The notes below the pieces were generated by a model. That model did no database searches. It was not told the DNA's origin and was given only the letters and a program-made list of their open reading frames with translations. DNA of 64,000 nt, taken from contig WPIO01000024.1 in the NCBI GenBank assembly GCA_009760855.2, positions 1,582,501 to 1,646,500 on the forward strand. The letters run 5' to 3'. Both the position numbers and the translations under genes were made by a program. Below are positions 22,433-36,702 of this stretch, in pieces. How positions within the stretch are numbered: the first letter of the stretch is position 1; each line of letters begins with the position of its first letter. Origin of the DNA: Cristatella mucedo. Taxonomy: Eukaryota; Bryozoa; Phylactolaemata; Cristatellidae.

Positions 22433-22862
22433 CATAATAATAATAATTATTATTATTATAAAAAACCTGCATAGCACCCAAGAGTTACATCTCTTTCTGG
22501 GCACTGTACATATTCTGAAAAGGAAGTCTTGGAAAAGAATTGGTTAGTGAAGACAGTCATAGAGTCAGAACAGATAACCACATCAAATTAACTCAAAAGG
22601 GTTGAGCAAATTCTATGAAGAACATGTGGGTTTTAGCTTCGTTTTTAAATGTGGTCAAGTCGATGGATGTCTTAAGATCAGCTGGTAGCAAGTCCCAAGC
22701 TTTATGCACGGTTTATAGAGGACTTGAAGTTGGATAGAGGTGTAGCTAAACGATTTGAGTCAGAAGAGAGGGTGGTTGAGGCAAAGCCATATTAGGAAGT
22801 GCTTTGGTTAGTAGGCCCGAGCAAGAGAATAAAGCGACCTAAAGAGGATGGGATAACCTTGA
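22433..22862 (-). mobile_element. Diverged LINE 3' fragment, inverted
   Basis: It starts with AATAATAATAATTATTATT and TAGCACCCAAGAGTTACATC, continues with TTTAAATGTGGTCAAGTC, and ends next to the sense copy at 22866. The two fragments therefore meet 5' end to 5' end. Confidence 0.7.
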
Positions 22863-22865
22863 AAA

Positions 22866-23626
22866 GTGTCACTTGCGACGTTAGATAAGGATACCACATC
22901 TAAGTTGGTCCATGCATTCGTGATATCCCGTCTCGACTTCTGCAACTCACTGCTCGCTGGCCTACCAGCATGTGCGATCAGGCGATTGCAGCTGGTGCAA
23001 AACTCTGCAGCTAGGCTTGTCTGTCGTGAGCTTCACAGTTGCCACATTATTTCACTTCTCGCCGACCTGCACTGGCTACTAGTCAAGCAACGAATTGACT
23101 TCAAGGTTTCGTCGCTCACTTTTATGTCCCTTCATTCTATGGCTCCAGCCTATCTCTCCGATATACTCCCCCATCAGGCCAAGCATTGTACCACCCACTT
23201 TTCGGAATCCAACAGTCTACCAGTACCTCGTAGAAACCTCAAATCCTTTGGAGACCGTGCATTTAGTTCGTATGCTCCCAAAGCCTGGAACTCCCTCCCG
23301 ACCTGCGTCAGAACATCCCCTGACCTGACCACATTTAAAAGGAATTTAAAAACACACCTATTTAGGACAGCATTTAGTGGGTCCCCGTGATTCGTCCTTG
23401 ATGTGCTTATGCGTGCTGACACTGTGCATGCTGCCACTAACCACATTTGCATACTGACCCTGTGCATGTCACCCCTAACAATGTTATTCATTTTTTGGTT
23501 TACAAATCAAGCATGATTTTACTCACCATTCAAGTGCACTTCCCTTTGCAGCAAATGTAAAGCGCCTAGAGAGATTAAGTTCTCTGGGGGCGCTTTATCA
23601 AGTGCATTATTATTATTATTATTATT
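22866..23626 (+). mobile_element. LINE family A, 3' fragment
   Basis: It encodes only the C-terminal tail (from LDKDTTSKLVHAFVISRLDF to NLKTHLFRTAFSGSP) in one open frame and ends in (ATT)n. By eye it is very similar to 41522-42268 along its whole length, including the 3' UTR, so the two copies are from the same recent subfamily. It lies inside the intron between Ig exons at 21506 and 26596. Confidence 0.92.
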
Positions 23627-23714
23627 CATGATAGACAACCTCATACACGTGCACATGATATATATGCTGCAAGGGAGTCGTGAGAGTTCGATGTACTGGA
23701 AGGCAGGGAGGGCA

Positions 23715-23785
23715 AGCGGGTGATAGCTGCTAGGCTCTTCTGCTGCTATGCAAATGAGGCTGTTGGATCAGCTGACCTGAACTTT
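23715..23785 (+). repeat. SINE-like repeat, family 2, 3' part
   Basis: GGTGATAGCTGCTAGGCTCT, TCTGCTGCTATGCAAATGAG, GCTGTTGGATCAGCTGACC. Confidence 0.5.
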
Positions 23786-25344
23786 TATTAAAGCAGATAC
23801 AGCTGTATGTCATCTGCTTTACAATGAAAGCCAAGCTTGTGCTTGGTGAATACATCGGCAAGGAGATTATAAATTGCAAACTAAGTGGATCAAGCAAAGA
23901 TCTCTGGGGCACCCCATACTTTAGAGGCTCCCTGGATGATTGTTGCGCGCTGACATCAATCGCTGAAATATGCCGCCGACATAGGATCTCAACAACTGCA
24001 GTGTAGTGCCACTTATGCCCGGGTGAGATGATCACCATTCGAGAAGACCTTGGTGATCAAAGGCATCAAACGATTCAAGACCATGCTGCCCAGATGATCT
24101 AAGCTTGCATGCATCCCCGGCCTACATCCGAACTGTTGCATTCATATAAGCAAACAGGTTGGCTCCAGATAGTAATATGGTCCTTGTCATCGCATGGTCA
24201 CACAACTGTCCACAGCAGCCTAACGCCTTACACCCAGGCTCTGCACCTGACACCACCAAACCCCATACCCAGGAAAGTTAGTAGAGATCCGTGCACACAA
24301 TGGATGATGGACCACATCACTTGCCTGAAATACCTCATTCAAGAACGAAACTCACACCAGTCACGGGTTTTGGATAGGGATGCAAGTTTCAAGCATCATT
24401 CAAGGGTGACTGGCCTATGCCGACAAAAAGCCTGAGAGTGTGGTGCACCCACTAGATGTCTCTACATCTGTGACTCCACAAAGCAACAAGGACTGAGTGG
24501 GTGATACGCTAGAGGGTTTTCTGTTCGGGTTGACACCCCACTCCCCTGATGCCAATTCGGAACACAGGGCTGCCGCACAATGCCGTCTCTCCCAGTGAAG
24601 GGCATTAGTCCTGCTGCCAAAAAAAATTGCTGTATGCATTCTTAAAAGTGACCTGATCTAAGATGAACAGCACTATGCCATCGACAAAGTCACAAGACAA
24701 AGCTTATGCTCCAGCTATTGACAAACCAGACAGCATTGTTTGTGCAAATGTGCTGCATTAAAGAACATGTAGGCGCTGAATGTCTTATCCTGAACAATCC
24801 ATATCGTTCGTGCAATCGTGTCCACACACTGACATCTCAGTTGTTTATGCACAAAGGTAGCTGCCTCGCAGAGAGCAGAGCATGCATCTCCATGCATGCT
24901 CGTGCAGTGTGCGCAGGACAGCACGTCAAACAATATCTGACTGGCCAAGGATTTGCAGTTCATCCATCCAAAACATGTTTTCCTTTAAAGCCTTAAAACA
25001 GCCATTTTAGGCTAGATATGACCGTTGCCACAAACAAAGTTCCCTAAGCATGAACATAAGGAGAAATGGGACACTCAAGCAAGAGCTTCGTGAATGAGTA
25101 AGACCACATCTGCCAGCTCCAGTAAGACAGGTTTTGTTCAAGCCTGGGGGTGGGCCGTGGAAGAGTAATGTGCAAGCACACGAGCCTGAATGCACAGCCC
25201 TAATAGGTCATGCCGATGGCTTGAATGGGGTACAGTGCCCACGCCTCAGTGGGCAAGCCAAGTTCTCACCTCGGGTCTGAGCCGAGGAAGGTGAAGGCAC
25301 TCCTACTTCACAGCCGGTTTCGAGCTTTTCAGCAGGCAATCCTT

Positions 25345-25410
25345 AATTGCAACCTGATGGTAGCTAAGGCTTTTCTGCTACTATAAAAATGATGCTGCTA
25401 AATCAGGCGA
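25345..25410 (+). repeat. SINE-like repeat, family 2, 3' part
   Basis: TGATGGTAGCTAAGGCTTTT, CTGCTACTATAAAAATGATG, CTGCTAAATCAGGCGACC. Confidence 0.45.
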
Positions 25411-26595
25411 CCTTTACACACATAAACCTCAGGCACAAGCACGAACACACAAACGGGGGGGGGGGAGGAAGAGTATCGTTAAGGTAAAGGACATTTGTAG
25501 CTGCTCTACTGCCCATACTACTAGTCCCTCTAAAGCTGAATGGAAGGGGGCCAGGCTTCCAAAAAAAAGAGGCAGCAGTTCAAGCTACCCCCTGCCAAGA
25601 ACACCAACCTTTGGCTCCCAACCCAGAAGCCCGTGTCTGCCCCACGGTGGCTACCAGGCTTCCAGAGGTGGAATGCCAAGTTTAGAGAGTGGCTACGGCA
25701 GAGGCTATTCGGGGTGGCACGCAGCACTCGCCACGAGCCACCGACAGATCCCTCCACAGAGGGGGCGAGCGGTGCACACACACAGAGGAGGGCACACATA
25801 CAGAGCAGCTGTACATTAGGCGCTAGCTGCACATTCAGAGCAGCTGCACATTCGGCGCTAGCTCGAGAAAGCGGGTGGGTGATCATGTATGCACAGCTTC
25901 TAAAGAGTCCATTCTTTCGCTACAGGTCTACTAAAGAGGCCTGCTGAGCAGCATGGACTCAGCGCAAGCAATCCCAAAAGCAGCAGGCAAGTTGCATGCA
26001 CACTGTGCCTCACGCCTCACGTCTTTGACGACACTTCCCGAGCGCAGAAGAAGAATGGGGCACCGAGAAGCATGGGCTACCGAGAGTGCTGCAGAGCAAA
26101 AGCCAGCTCTTCTTCAGATGCCATGCCAGCCAAGTGAACGGACGACGATAAAAACGCAAATTCGATGCAAATTAAGAGGAGCTGTCGTTGCAATGTCTTG
26201 CCCAGGATGGGCATGCAAATGGTCATGCTGCGATTAGGCACCAAACACCCGAGAGTATCCCAAGCTGTTAGTGCCTCAAATCATAGACCGTTGAGAACCG
26301 ATGAGGGCTGGCCTGCCAAATCAGTTTTAAAGCAGTGTCCAGCTTGTTTGTGTTAGGAGAATCCACCACCAGTCCTTCACCGGCCACAAAACGCTACCGC
26401 ACAAAGTTTGCCCAAGAAGTTTGCACAGCTCCATTGGCAAGGAGACCGCGGTGCAAGGCTTAAGTGCTGTACGATCGCCGAGACTTGCAGCCTCAGCCGT
26501 AAACAAGCAAATAGTGCTTCAACAGCAGCCATGAGCAAAGAGCAAAGAGGGTGGACTGTGCAGCAGATCGAAATACGAAACCTCTCCCCTCTCAC

Positions 26596-26762
26596 CTTGA
26601 ACCTCTGACCTTGTCGGGCCATCCTTCCATTCTTACTCCACGTCACATCCAGCGGGTCCACGTTGCTAATGCGGCAGCACAGGCTCACAGTAGACCCTTC
26701 TAGGACACTGAGAGTGGCAGAAAGAGGACATATAAAGCTTGGAGGCTCGGCACCGCCTTTGG
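26596..26762 (-). CDS. mylk: MLCK exon: first half of Ig domain 4
   Basis: Acceptor cgttttag|CCAAAG, donor AAG|GTGAGA, 167 nt, phase 1 in and 0 out. It encodes GGAEPPSFICPLSATLSVLE then GSTVSLCCRISNVDPLDVTW. The B-strand has Cys-Cys and the C-strand Trp is present. It joins the next exon at RFK|VSSENDSF within the domain. Residues 2350-2404. Confidence 0.94.
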
Positions 26763-27810
26763 CTAAAACGAAACAGTTGACATAACGCTCAAAGTGATGC
26801 ACAGCTGCCCGCTAAGCAGCAACTCTATACATACCCAGAACACATGCCCATAGGTACTCATGTACATTCAGGCGCAAAACAATCATTGCACCCCTTAATT
26901 CTCGATGCTTGGACTTGCCAGAACATAAACCAGAGATGCCGAGCATCTGGAAACTCCGACCAGACTGGAGCTATCCAAGTACATCCTCTTGGGCAGCTAT
27001 AGTAGCCATACTCGCAAGCTAACAGCAAAGAAAAATGCTAAAGCCAGACGCTTTAGCAGGGAGGTTTGCCATTTTAAAGGTGATGACATATATTTCGGGG
27101 TTTCCCAATATTTATAGCATCAACCTGCAACGTACTGCACTGCTCTGTAGCTCACGAATATCACTTATATCCACCCACTACCCAAGCGTCCGGGTAGGCC
27201 GTTTATAGAGGCAAAATGCTAGGCACAAAATACTGCAGTGACTATGTTGAGGGGATGCTGGCAGTGCTGCGTCAATAAGGCAATAGCAATCGTGAGATTA
27301 GACGCCTTCTTAGGATTAGAAAATATATTGTTTGATGTAACATTGACAAATATAGCAGTGAATCGATGTGGATCGCCCTGGAAGCTGGATCTGGCCTGAC
27401 ACGAAAGACCGAAGTCAGGGGTGATCTGCTCGTTACGATGGTAGTACTACGGAATAGAACTGCCAAACTTTGCGACCTGTGTGTGAGCAAGTGTTCTCAT
27501 ACCACTTAGCTTGTCATGAGTGGCTCATTACCTGTGGATTTGCTTCTCTGAGTCATAGTAGATGTACATTAAATATCACCCCAGAAGTGCTCGTCACGGA
27601 AGACAATGCTGTGTCATCTTGCAGCATGACGAAGGAAATGGTGGACTTTCTCGTTTTTAATTAGTAGAGATTGTAAGTACCAACGTTTACCTGCTGGCCA
27701 ACTGGATTTTTAAATTGAAAAAATCTGCTGAATGACCTCGAGAGATGCACCGCAAATAAACAGCAGTCAAATTCGGTCTGCATGGCACAAGAGCTTGGCC
27801 AATCCCACCT

Positions 27811-28140
27811 AATAATAATACTAAAACACTTGTTTAGTGCCCTGGGAGAATTGAATCTCTTTCAACGCACTTTGCTAAAAAAGGAAGCATGTTAATTGGT
27901 CAGTGATAACATGCACTTGAAGGACGATTCACAGCGATTGCTCAAATGCTGCTAGGAACAGGTGGGGTTTAGAAACTTCTTTCTGAATGCCGATAAACTA
28001 GGGTATGTTGCGATCTCAGTCGGTGGCGAGTACTAGGCTTTGGAGCATACGAACTGACGGCTCAGTCTCCGATGCATTTGAGGTTGGTTAGAGGCTCAGT
28101 AGCTCAATCGGATTTGAGTCAGCCGAGCGAGTAGTGCGAT
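27811..28140 (-). mobile_element. Diverged LINE 3' fragment, inverted
   Basis: AATAATAATACTAAAACACT and GCCCTGGGAGAATTGAATCT mark the inverted tail. Downstream sequence GGGTTTAGAAACTTCTTTCT and GGCTCAGTCTCCGATGC parallels other inverted copies. Confidence 0.65.
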
Positions 28141-28520
28141 GCAATCCTTGATCAGGGAGGCAGACCGTATAGGTAGGCCGGATCTAAACAGACGGCTGAG
28201 TGCCGGGCTGCTGCCAAGGCACAGGCTGCGAGTCGGCAGGGCAAAACTACCGACAACTACCGGCAGTTGCATAAAGGGTGCCAAAAGCAGGCAGTCCCTC
28301 CCTGCAAAATTCCACAGAACTGCAGCTGTTTGCTTCACCGCACACCACGGCTCACAGGCCCCCCTGATCAGTGTGTCACTTCGGCACAATCACAATCAGT
28401 GTGCCACGATCACTGCGTCAGCACCGTTGTAGCTTTTGCCAAAAAAGCAAGCACCTCCACTGCCGGCCACTTGCCCGCTCACGCCGTTACAGGTTACGGC
28501 CATGCCACTCTACCAACAAA

Positions 28521-28817
<297 letters not shown>

Positions 28818-28876
28818 CTAGCAAATCCCGAAAGGCTGTCACCGAGCCGGCTAGAACGGAGAGTGGGGCGAAATAC

Positions 28877-29077
28877 CTCGGACGGCAAGTGAGCAGGCAG
28901 TGTCACTGTCGCCGAACTTGTTGTATGCCTCGCAAATGTAAGTGCCTGCGTCCTCCACGAAGACGTCGGTGATGAGCAGCCGGCAGAGCCTGCCCTCGCG
29001 CAGCAAGCGGTAGTCGGGATTGTCCGACGACAGCTCCTCGTCGTTGTGCACCCACACGATGTCGATGGGCTCCGTAC
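28877..29077 (-). CDS. mylk: MLCK exon: second half of Ig domain 3
   Basis: Acceptor cttctgccag|GTACGG, donor CGAG|GTATTT, 201 nt, phase 1 to 1. It encodes EPIDIVWVHNDEELSSDNPD, a strand D-E region and VEDAGTYICEAYNKFGDSDT. The C-strand Trp and the F-strand Y-x-C with N-x-x-G following are canonical. Residues 2283-2348. Confidence 0.95.
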
Positions 29078-29674
29078 CTGGCAGAAGTCGGAAGAGTACC
29101 GCACGGCTGACGGCGTTGCAGCAGTGCTAGAGTCGACGTCGGAGCCAGCCAGCCGCCGAGCTGCCGACGCTAGCAGCAAAGTGTGCTGCGCTTGCGCTGG
29201 CAACGAGATCGCTTCCTGGCTAGTCCGCCGAATGAATGAACGAAGAGTCAGGCATTGCAGACATCGCCCCCCCCCCCAACAGTCTAGGCGACAGACCCGA
29301 GGAAAAGGGGGCAGGGACAGCTCGCCAGCAACCGAACCAGGGCCTCACCGCCAAAGAAAGAAAATTGAACAACGGCAGCACTTGAAGAGACTCGGACCAG
29401 AACCCAGCAGCTGGCGATTGCTCAGCCAAGAACGGCACTACAACAAATTCTGCCAAAGCTGGACTGCCAGCGTTCACGCACGACTTCGACCGGCCACCAG
29501 GCTTGGAAACGTCCCATTCTCCAGTAGAGAGTGGGAACGCTCAGGGTCCGCACACTTGTCGCGACGGGGGAGGGGGGATGGGGAGGGCTCGCCTGACGAC
29601 AGCACAGCTACTTGCAGCATCCGCCGCACTGGTCACGAGGCACGCAACTGCGTGAGTGGCGCATGCGCTCTCAC
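29078..29674 (-). other. MLCK intron
   Basis: A short intron interrupting Ig domain 3 (donor TTCG|GTGAGA). It holds a C homopolymer near 29269-29277 and no recognised element. A 260-codon plus-strand open frame crosses it but extends over the neighbouring exon without any domain, so it is taken as chance. Confidence 0.75.
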
Positions 29675-31181
29675 CGAACACTTCGGCGATCAGCTCGACG
29701 GCCTGCCCCTCCACGACGCTGCAGTTCACAAGCGTCCGCACGAAAGTGGGTGGTGCGTCCGGTGGACACGCTTCTTCGCCCTCAGCCGGAGCCCACGTTA
29801 CGTCCAGAGAGCTGCCATCGGCAGATAGGTCGAGCGACTGCTGCTCGTCGCAGTCGTGCTCGTGCACGAAGTCGGCCTGCTGGTGCGCCGTCACCGTGGA
29901 CACGCTCGATCCGGGGCTCTTGACGGGGCTCTTGACGCACTCGATCGTCACCGAGTCGCCTTCGGTGAGCACCTGGTTTTCCAGCGGCTTCGTAAAGCGC
30001 GGCGGGCTGAACGGCATCTGGTGAACAGCGTCGCCGCTGGCGCCAGAGGCCGCCGCTGCTGCTGCTGCCTCGCTGTTGGTGACCGCCGTCACGTCGGCGA
30101 CTGCAGCGTCGCTCGGGCATATCTTTCCATCGCCTTCGCAGCCGTCCGGAGCAGGGCGCTTGCCCTCGCTCGGCGGCGGAGCCACAGCAGAGCCATCCGA
30201 GCGCCGGTCGGCGCCGGCCGCCAGGCGACCCGGCGACGGTCCGGCAAAGGTGAGCGCTGCAGCCCCCTCGGCTGATGCGTTCGTGCGCGCGTCCAACTCT
30301 GCGGCGAACGCCAGTGCGTCGGCACCCAAGAGGTCCAGCTTCTTGTTCAGCGCTTGCTGCCTTGGCGACGGCTTGCCACGACCACTGCCGCTATTGCTGT
30401 CACCACTGTTGCTGCTACCGCTGCCACTGTTACCTCTGCCAGTGCTACCGCTGCTGCCGCCGCCGCTGCTGTCCCCTGCCTCGGGAAGCTCGGAGGCGGC
30501 AGCTGCAAGGCGTGACTGCTGCTGCTGCTGCTGTTGAGCAGGAGACTTGGGTGCAAACATGGCGTCATCGGCAGCCACGTCCGTCGAGTAGTGCTTGCTC
30601 AGATCGAGAAGTCGAGAGCCGAGATTGCCACGTGCAGCCGACTGCTGTGGTGTTGGCTTCGGCTGCTGTGCCGTGGCGCCGTCGGCCAATCTCAGGGGAT
30701 CCACTGCAGCCGCCGCTGGCCTCAAATGGCTTTCGTCCAAGGCGTCCTTGCTTCTGCTGACGTCGACGCGACGTGAGGCATCGTCCAGGTGCGGCTCCCG
30801 CGAAACCGCCCCACTGCCAGAACCGATGGGGCAAGGCGGTTGCGCTGACCCTGCAGCCAGCGGCGGCTGCCCACCGCTGACCATATTCTGCGCAGCAGCA
30901 GCAGCAGCAGGAGCAGCCACGCCGCTCGCTTCGGTGCTCGCGATCTGCTGGCCCGCCTGGCTGCTAGCGTTGGCAGTGACCTCCACAGGCAGCGGCGACG
31001 AACCAAGGGCCACTGAGAAGGAAGCTGCGGGCGGCAGGGTGTGTCCGGTGCCAGACACGTCCAGCTCGACCGACGCTGACAACGAGCCGAGCAAGTTCGA
31101 TATCGTGCAAGAGTACTCGCCGTGATCCGGCGCATCGACTGCGATCACGTCCAGGCAGGCAAAGTCGTTCTTGACGTACAT
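29675..31181 (-). CDS. mylk: MLCK exon: end of Ig 1, disordered spacer, half Ig, start of Ig 3
   Basis: Acceptor gtcatgcag|ATG, donor TTCG|GTGAGA, 1507 nt, phase 0 in and 1 out. Order: the second half of Ig 1 (MYVKNDFACLDVIAVDAPDH, GEYSCTISNLLG); about 350 residues of Ala/Ser/Gly/Gln-rich low-complexity sequence; a partial Ig (PPRFTKPLENQVLTEGDSVT, IECV), which stops after the B-strand; a His/Glu/Asp-rich segment; and the first half of Ig 3 (PPTFVRTLVNCSVVEGQAVE). In Ig 3 the B-strand Cys is Ala (ELIAEV). Residues 1780-2281. Confidence 0.93.
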
Positions 31182-32258
<1,077 letters not shown>

Positions 32259-35200
32259 CTTGTGCTTGGAGGATGGCTCGAGCACCGTGCCAGCGTACTG
32301 CCATGTGACGGTCGGCTTCGGCTGACCGTCGGCCAGACACCGCAGAGTGGCCGTCTGACCTTTCTTGACGTATTGCGTACGCGGTCGAATCACGAACCTG
32401 GGCGCGCTGCCGTCGGCCGGCTGCACCTTGGTCGCAGCAGCAGCGCCCACCGGGGCCGCTTCGAGTGCAGCACCGCTGCTGCCTACCGATCCCGCCGACT
32501 CTCCAGCGGCCCAACCAGAGGTGGTGGCAACAGCCGGGTCGGCAGGGGCTGTTTCTGCAGAGGCAGCTGCGACAGCCGCTTTATCCAGAGTGGCTGCAGT
32601 CAAGCGTGGACCGGGCTCGGCGGCAGTGGCAGTCGGCAGTCGCTGCGTGTAGCTCTGAGCAACGACAGCCGCGGCTGATGCCTTCGCAGGCGGACCCATC
32701 TCGGTGGCGCTACTGCCGGCGGTCGGAGAGCTGACTTCGGCAGACTCGACGACCGGCGACGCAGGCTCCGTCTGGCCAACGGCGGCCGAGCTGCTGCTGA
32801 TCTGCGCCATGCTCGAGCCGTGCATGCGGCCGGGCTTCAATGATTGGCCACCAACGATTGCAACATCCGCTGATACTCGCTGAGCGTCTGCCGCCGCCGC
32901 CGATTTAGCTCGCACAACGGCTGCGGCGTCCTGGCTTCCACCGACATCACTCGCCGCCTGCACTGCTGGCGGCGCCTTGGGCAGCAGCAGCAGCTGCTGC
33001 TGCTTCGAGCCATCTGCGGCCTTTGAAGGCGGCTCTGACTTGGCGGTGCGCCGAGCGTCTTCTACAGCCGGCGAGTCGCTCCTGGCCTCTGCCGACGTCG
33101 GCTGTTCCGGCGACGGCGCCTCGGCCGCCGAGAGCGGCGCAGGGAAGCCAGCCTTAGCGCCTGCGGCCTGCGCCGGCTCAGCATGCATCTGGCGCCTGGA
33201 AGCACCAGCCGCAATGTCGACAGCAGGGTGGCCCGGATCGGGCATTTTGCCGGATTTTTTCTTGATCCACCAAGCATCGACTTCGGTCACAGGGGTGGGC
33301 GCTAGTGCAGCTGCGGCAGCAGCTGGTGCTGCTGCCGCAGCCGTACCCGCCCTTCGATCGCCGCCGCCGCTGCTGCCGCCGTTTAGAGGTTTCTCGACAG
33401 GTTTCTTGCCGGCGTCGGCTGCGACCGTGGATGGAGCGCCCAGCTCAGCCATTGACTCATCCTGCCTCGAAGCGGGCTGCTGCTGCTGCTGAGCAATCGC
33501 CGACGAGTCCTCCTTCAGCAGAGCAGTTGAAGCAGACAGCGCCGCCGCCACGACCGCCGCCGAGCCCGCAGCCGAAGAGCCGCCGTCGGCTGCGCGGCCG
33601 GCGGGCGGCGGCGCGGCTCGGGCGGCAGCTGGCGGCAAGGCGTCGTCGGCTGACAGGCCGCCCTTTGGCACCGATGAATTAACAGCATTAGCGGCACCAA
33701 TGATTTTATTCGGCAGACTTTGAGAGGTGGCACCAGCCAACGTGGCAACCGGCTCCGAAGTGTCGGCTTCTTGCAGCCACTCGTCAGCCTTCCGAGGTCC
33801 ATCGTGCAAAGCCTCTGCTTCGACCTCATACAGCGATTGCGTTTTGAAAGGGAGCAGCGCTCCTGGCTTTTCCACGGTTCCGGCTGGTGGATCGAGCGGT
33901 AGCCCTGCCGCCGCTGCTGCTGCTGCTGCTGCTGCCACGGAAGCATCTACAGGAGCTGAAGGTGGCGTGTCCAGCCCAGCTGCAGGTGGCAGCCCTGTTG
34001 ACGTGAGTGAGACCGTGGTGGACGACGGCGACGACGAGCGCTGGCTCGTCTCCGCCGAGCCTAGCCGCCTCAGCTGCTGGTGCTGCTGCTGGTGCTGCTG
34101 CTGGTGCTGCTGCTGCTGCTGCTGCTGCTGAGTCGTGTCGGCTCGTGCTGACGATTCGACGCCAGCTGCAGCTTTCGGCTCCTTGGCTCCGGCGGCTGAA
34201 GACTCGTCGGATGCGGCTTGCACGGCCGCTGCATACTGAACATGGCCGGCACTCGTTGGCATCGCCGCTGCGACTTTCGATGCCGACCTCGGCGGCGGTG
34301 GCGGTTCGTGCGCCTCGGTGCGCCTGGGTGCCGAAGCGCTCGAGAGGGCAGCCTTGCCAACGACGACGCTGGGTGGGCCGGGCGTGACCTGAGACCTGAG
34401 GTCCGGCAGTGGCGGCGCCGCCGCCATCGCCGAACCGGCTGCCGAAGCCGATGCATCCTTGTGCTGTGCCAGCTTGCTCGAAATGGCCACCACTTTGCCC
34501 ACCGCTGCGGGTGCAGCAGCAGCAGGCGCCCGGTGACCGGCCTGTCCCCTTGACCCGCCACCACCTAGCTCTTGACCCCGAGCGTCGGCGGAGGATGCGG
34601 CAACAGCCGACGGGGGCGCTTTGCTTGCAGCAGCCCTGGGCGATGCTGTAGCGGCCACCGAAGATCCTGTCGGCAGTGCTGAAGAGAGAACGGGTGACGA
34701 AACGGTCGCATCAGGCGACACCAGCAAAGCCGCTGACTGTCTCTTCGTGCCGAGTGAAGCTGACAAGCCGGCGGCCACAGGCGAGCTGCCACCAGTCGAT
34801 TGACTGCTTTTCGAAGGCTTGCCTCTGTCCAAAGTGGTCGCCGCGGCAGAAGGCCGAGCACTGGTGCCGCTGCGCTGCCGGTCGGCAGTCACTCTTGGCA
34901 GCAACGCCGTGCTGCTGCTGCTGCTCACAGCGGCAACCGTGACCTTCGTGACACTCGGTTCTCCATTCGCAAGACTCGATAGAGACGCCACACCGGCCAC
35001 GTGGCCAAGCTCGCTTGGCTCGTCTTGAGACGCCGTGTCCGCGCCGGCCGAGGCGTCGGCTTCGACCGCGAAGCGGTTCGCGAGCGACTTCACTCCTTCG
35101 CCGGCTGCTACTGAGCTCACGTTGGAGCCGGGCTTCATAACTCGAGCGCCGACCAGCGATGCTTCGCTGGACGCTGAGCGAAGCAGCGAGGCGCTCCGCC

Positions 35201-36671
35201 TCTGGTCCCGTCTGCTTGTCGGCTCACCGGCGAACGCTTGCTCCGGCGGTGGCGACACCTTCGTCTTCAAGCCAGCAGCTGCCGCCGCTGCTGCCGAGCT
35301 CACCGGGACGCCATGCGGCCGCTTCTGCTGAGGCAGGGCCGTTAAAACATCGCCGTCCGCTCGACTTCGGCCAGGCGCGGCAGCGGCCGCAGCCGCTGCA
35401 TCCATGCAGTCGATGTGCATGCTGCTCGTGCTCTTGGTCTGCGCGCCGACGAGCAAGAAGAAGGAGGACGCCGACGACGACGACGGCGAAGCTGACGACT
35501 CGCTGGTGGAAGCAGAGTCTGTGCTGAGCATGCGCTGCCGCTGCGCAGCGTCCAGGTGCAGCCTGCCGTTGGTGGTGACCCCTTCACGCCAGTCGGCGTC
35601 TGCCGTGGCCCTGCCCGCCGCAGAGTCTCGCGCTGCAACGCTTGGCCTGGCGGCGGCGGCGCCCTCGCGAAGCTGCTTCGACGGCTGCTGCCCAGCTCGG
35701 CCGCCGTCAGCAGCCACAACGGCTGAGCGGCTGAGCTGCTGCTGCTGCTGCCGCTGTCCAGGCGCCGGCACGCTGGCAGAGGCAGCATGGTGCCGGTGCA
35801 GCTCAGCCACAGAGCTGCTTCTGGCGGCAGCTTGGAGCGAACCGTCGCCACCCGCGAGTTTAACTGAGCTCGGGGACGTTTCGGCAGCTGAAAGACCGGT
35901 CGTAGAGCGCAGCCGCGCAGCGCCTCCAGCATCGACGGCCAAAAGGCTGCCGCTGCCGGCAGAGGCCGGCACTCTCGCGCCGCTGCGCTGCTCCCTGCGA
36001 GCCGGCAGGGTGGCAGTGCTTCCGGCCACCGAGGTGCGCGACAAATCGACGTCGGCGTGACGAGCCGGCGCCGCCGCCACTTCGCTCCTGGAAGTCGGCT
36101 GCACGGCGTCGTAGCCCTCTTTGCCTGCGGCCAGCCTCGCCACGTAGACGCCCTCAGCCACCGGGCCACCTTGAACGGCGGCGCTCGGCAGCCGAGGCGG
36201 CAGCCGCAGGGTCAGCGACGACTGACCGAAGTCGCCCCCGTCCTTGGAGAAGGCTCGCCGCAGGTCCTCCACACTCTGCGCCTTGGCTCGGCTCTGAAGC
36301 AGGAGCATTCCAGCGGCAGCCGAGCGCAAGCCGTGGGCTTCTGCGTTCGGCTGCTGCGTCAGCTGCCGCTGCATCTGAATCTGCCGCTTGTTGGCCGGTG
36401 CCTCAGCCGCTGGCATTGAAACGAACAGTTGCACCTCTTCACCGGGCTGCACGTGCAACGAGGTGGCGCTCCCGTTGACCGTACCACTCCAGTCTCTCGG
36501 GTCGCTACTTCCGCCCTGTCGTGGCGACCTGGTCTGTATCTGAATGCTGCTCTGGAACTGCTCGGAGGTCGCTGCAGCCGGCTGGCCGTCATGCTCGGCT
36601 GAACGGGCGGCGGAGGACGAGGAGGCGCTCGACTCGGTAGAAGAGGCAGCAGAGGCTGCGGCAAAGCGGTG

Positions 36672-36702
<31 letters not shown>

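Larger units (their letters stand above)
21507..26595 (-). other. Large MLCK intron (about 5 kb) with inverted LINE pair
   Basis: It holds a G homopolymer near 21986, an antisense LINE tail (about 22433-22862) abutting a sense LINE fragment (22866-23626), and second-family SINE fragments (about 23715-23785 and about 25345-25410). A small duplicated unit with CAGAGCAGCTG occurs near 25800-25865. Plus-strand open frames at 21509-22054 and 25540-25947 lack family signatures. Confidence 0.7.

Noticed and set aside
25540-25947. 135-codon plus-strand open frame in an intron
   Set aside because: Its composition is ordinary, but it has no recognisable motif or splice context and contains a small internal duplication.
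32977-36169. Long open frames in the other five frames over the giant exon, up to 275 codons
   Set aside because: They are low-complexity shadows caused by GC-rich CAG/GCX codon repeats. The minus-strand frame joins an Ig domain in phase and is the only one with domain evidence.
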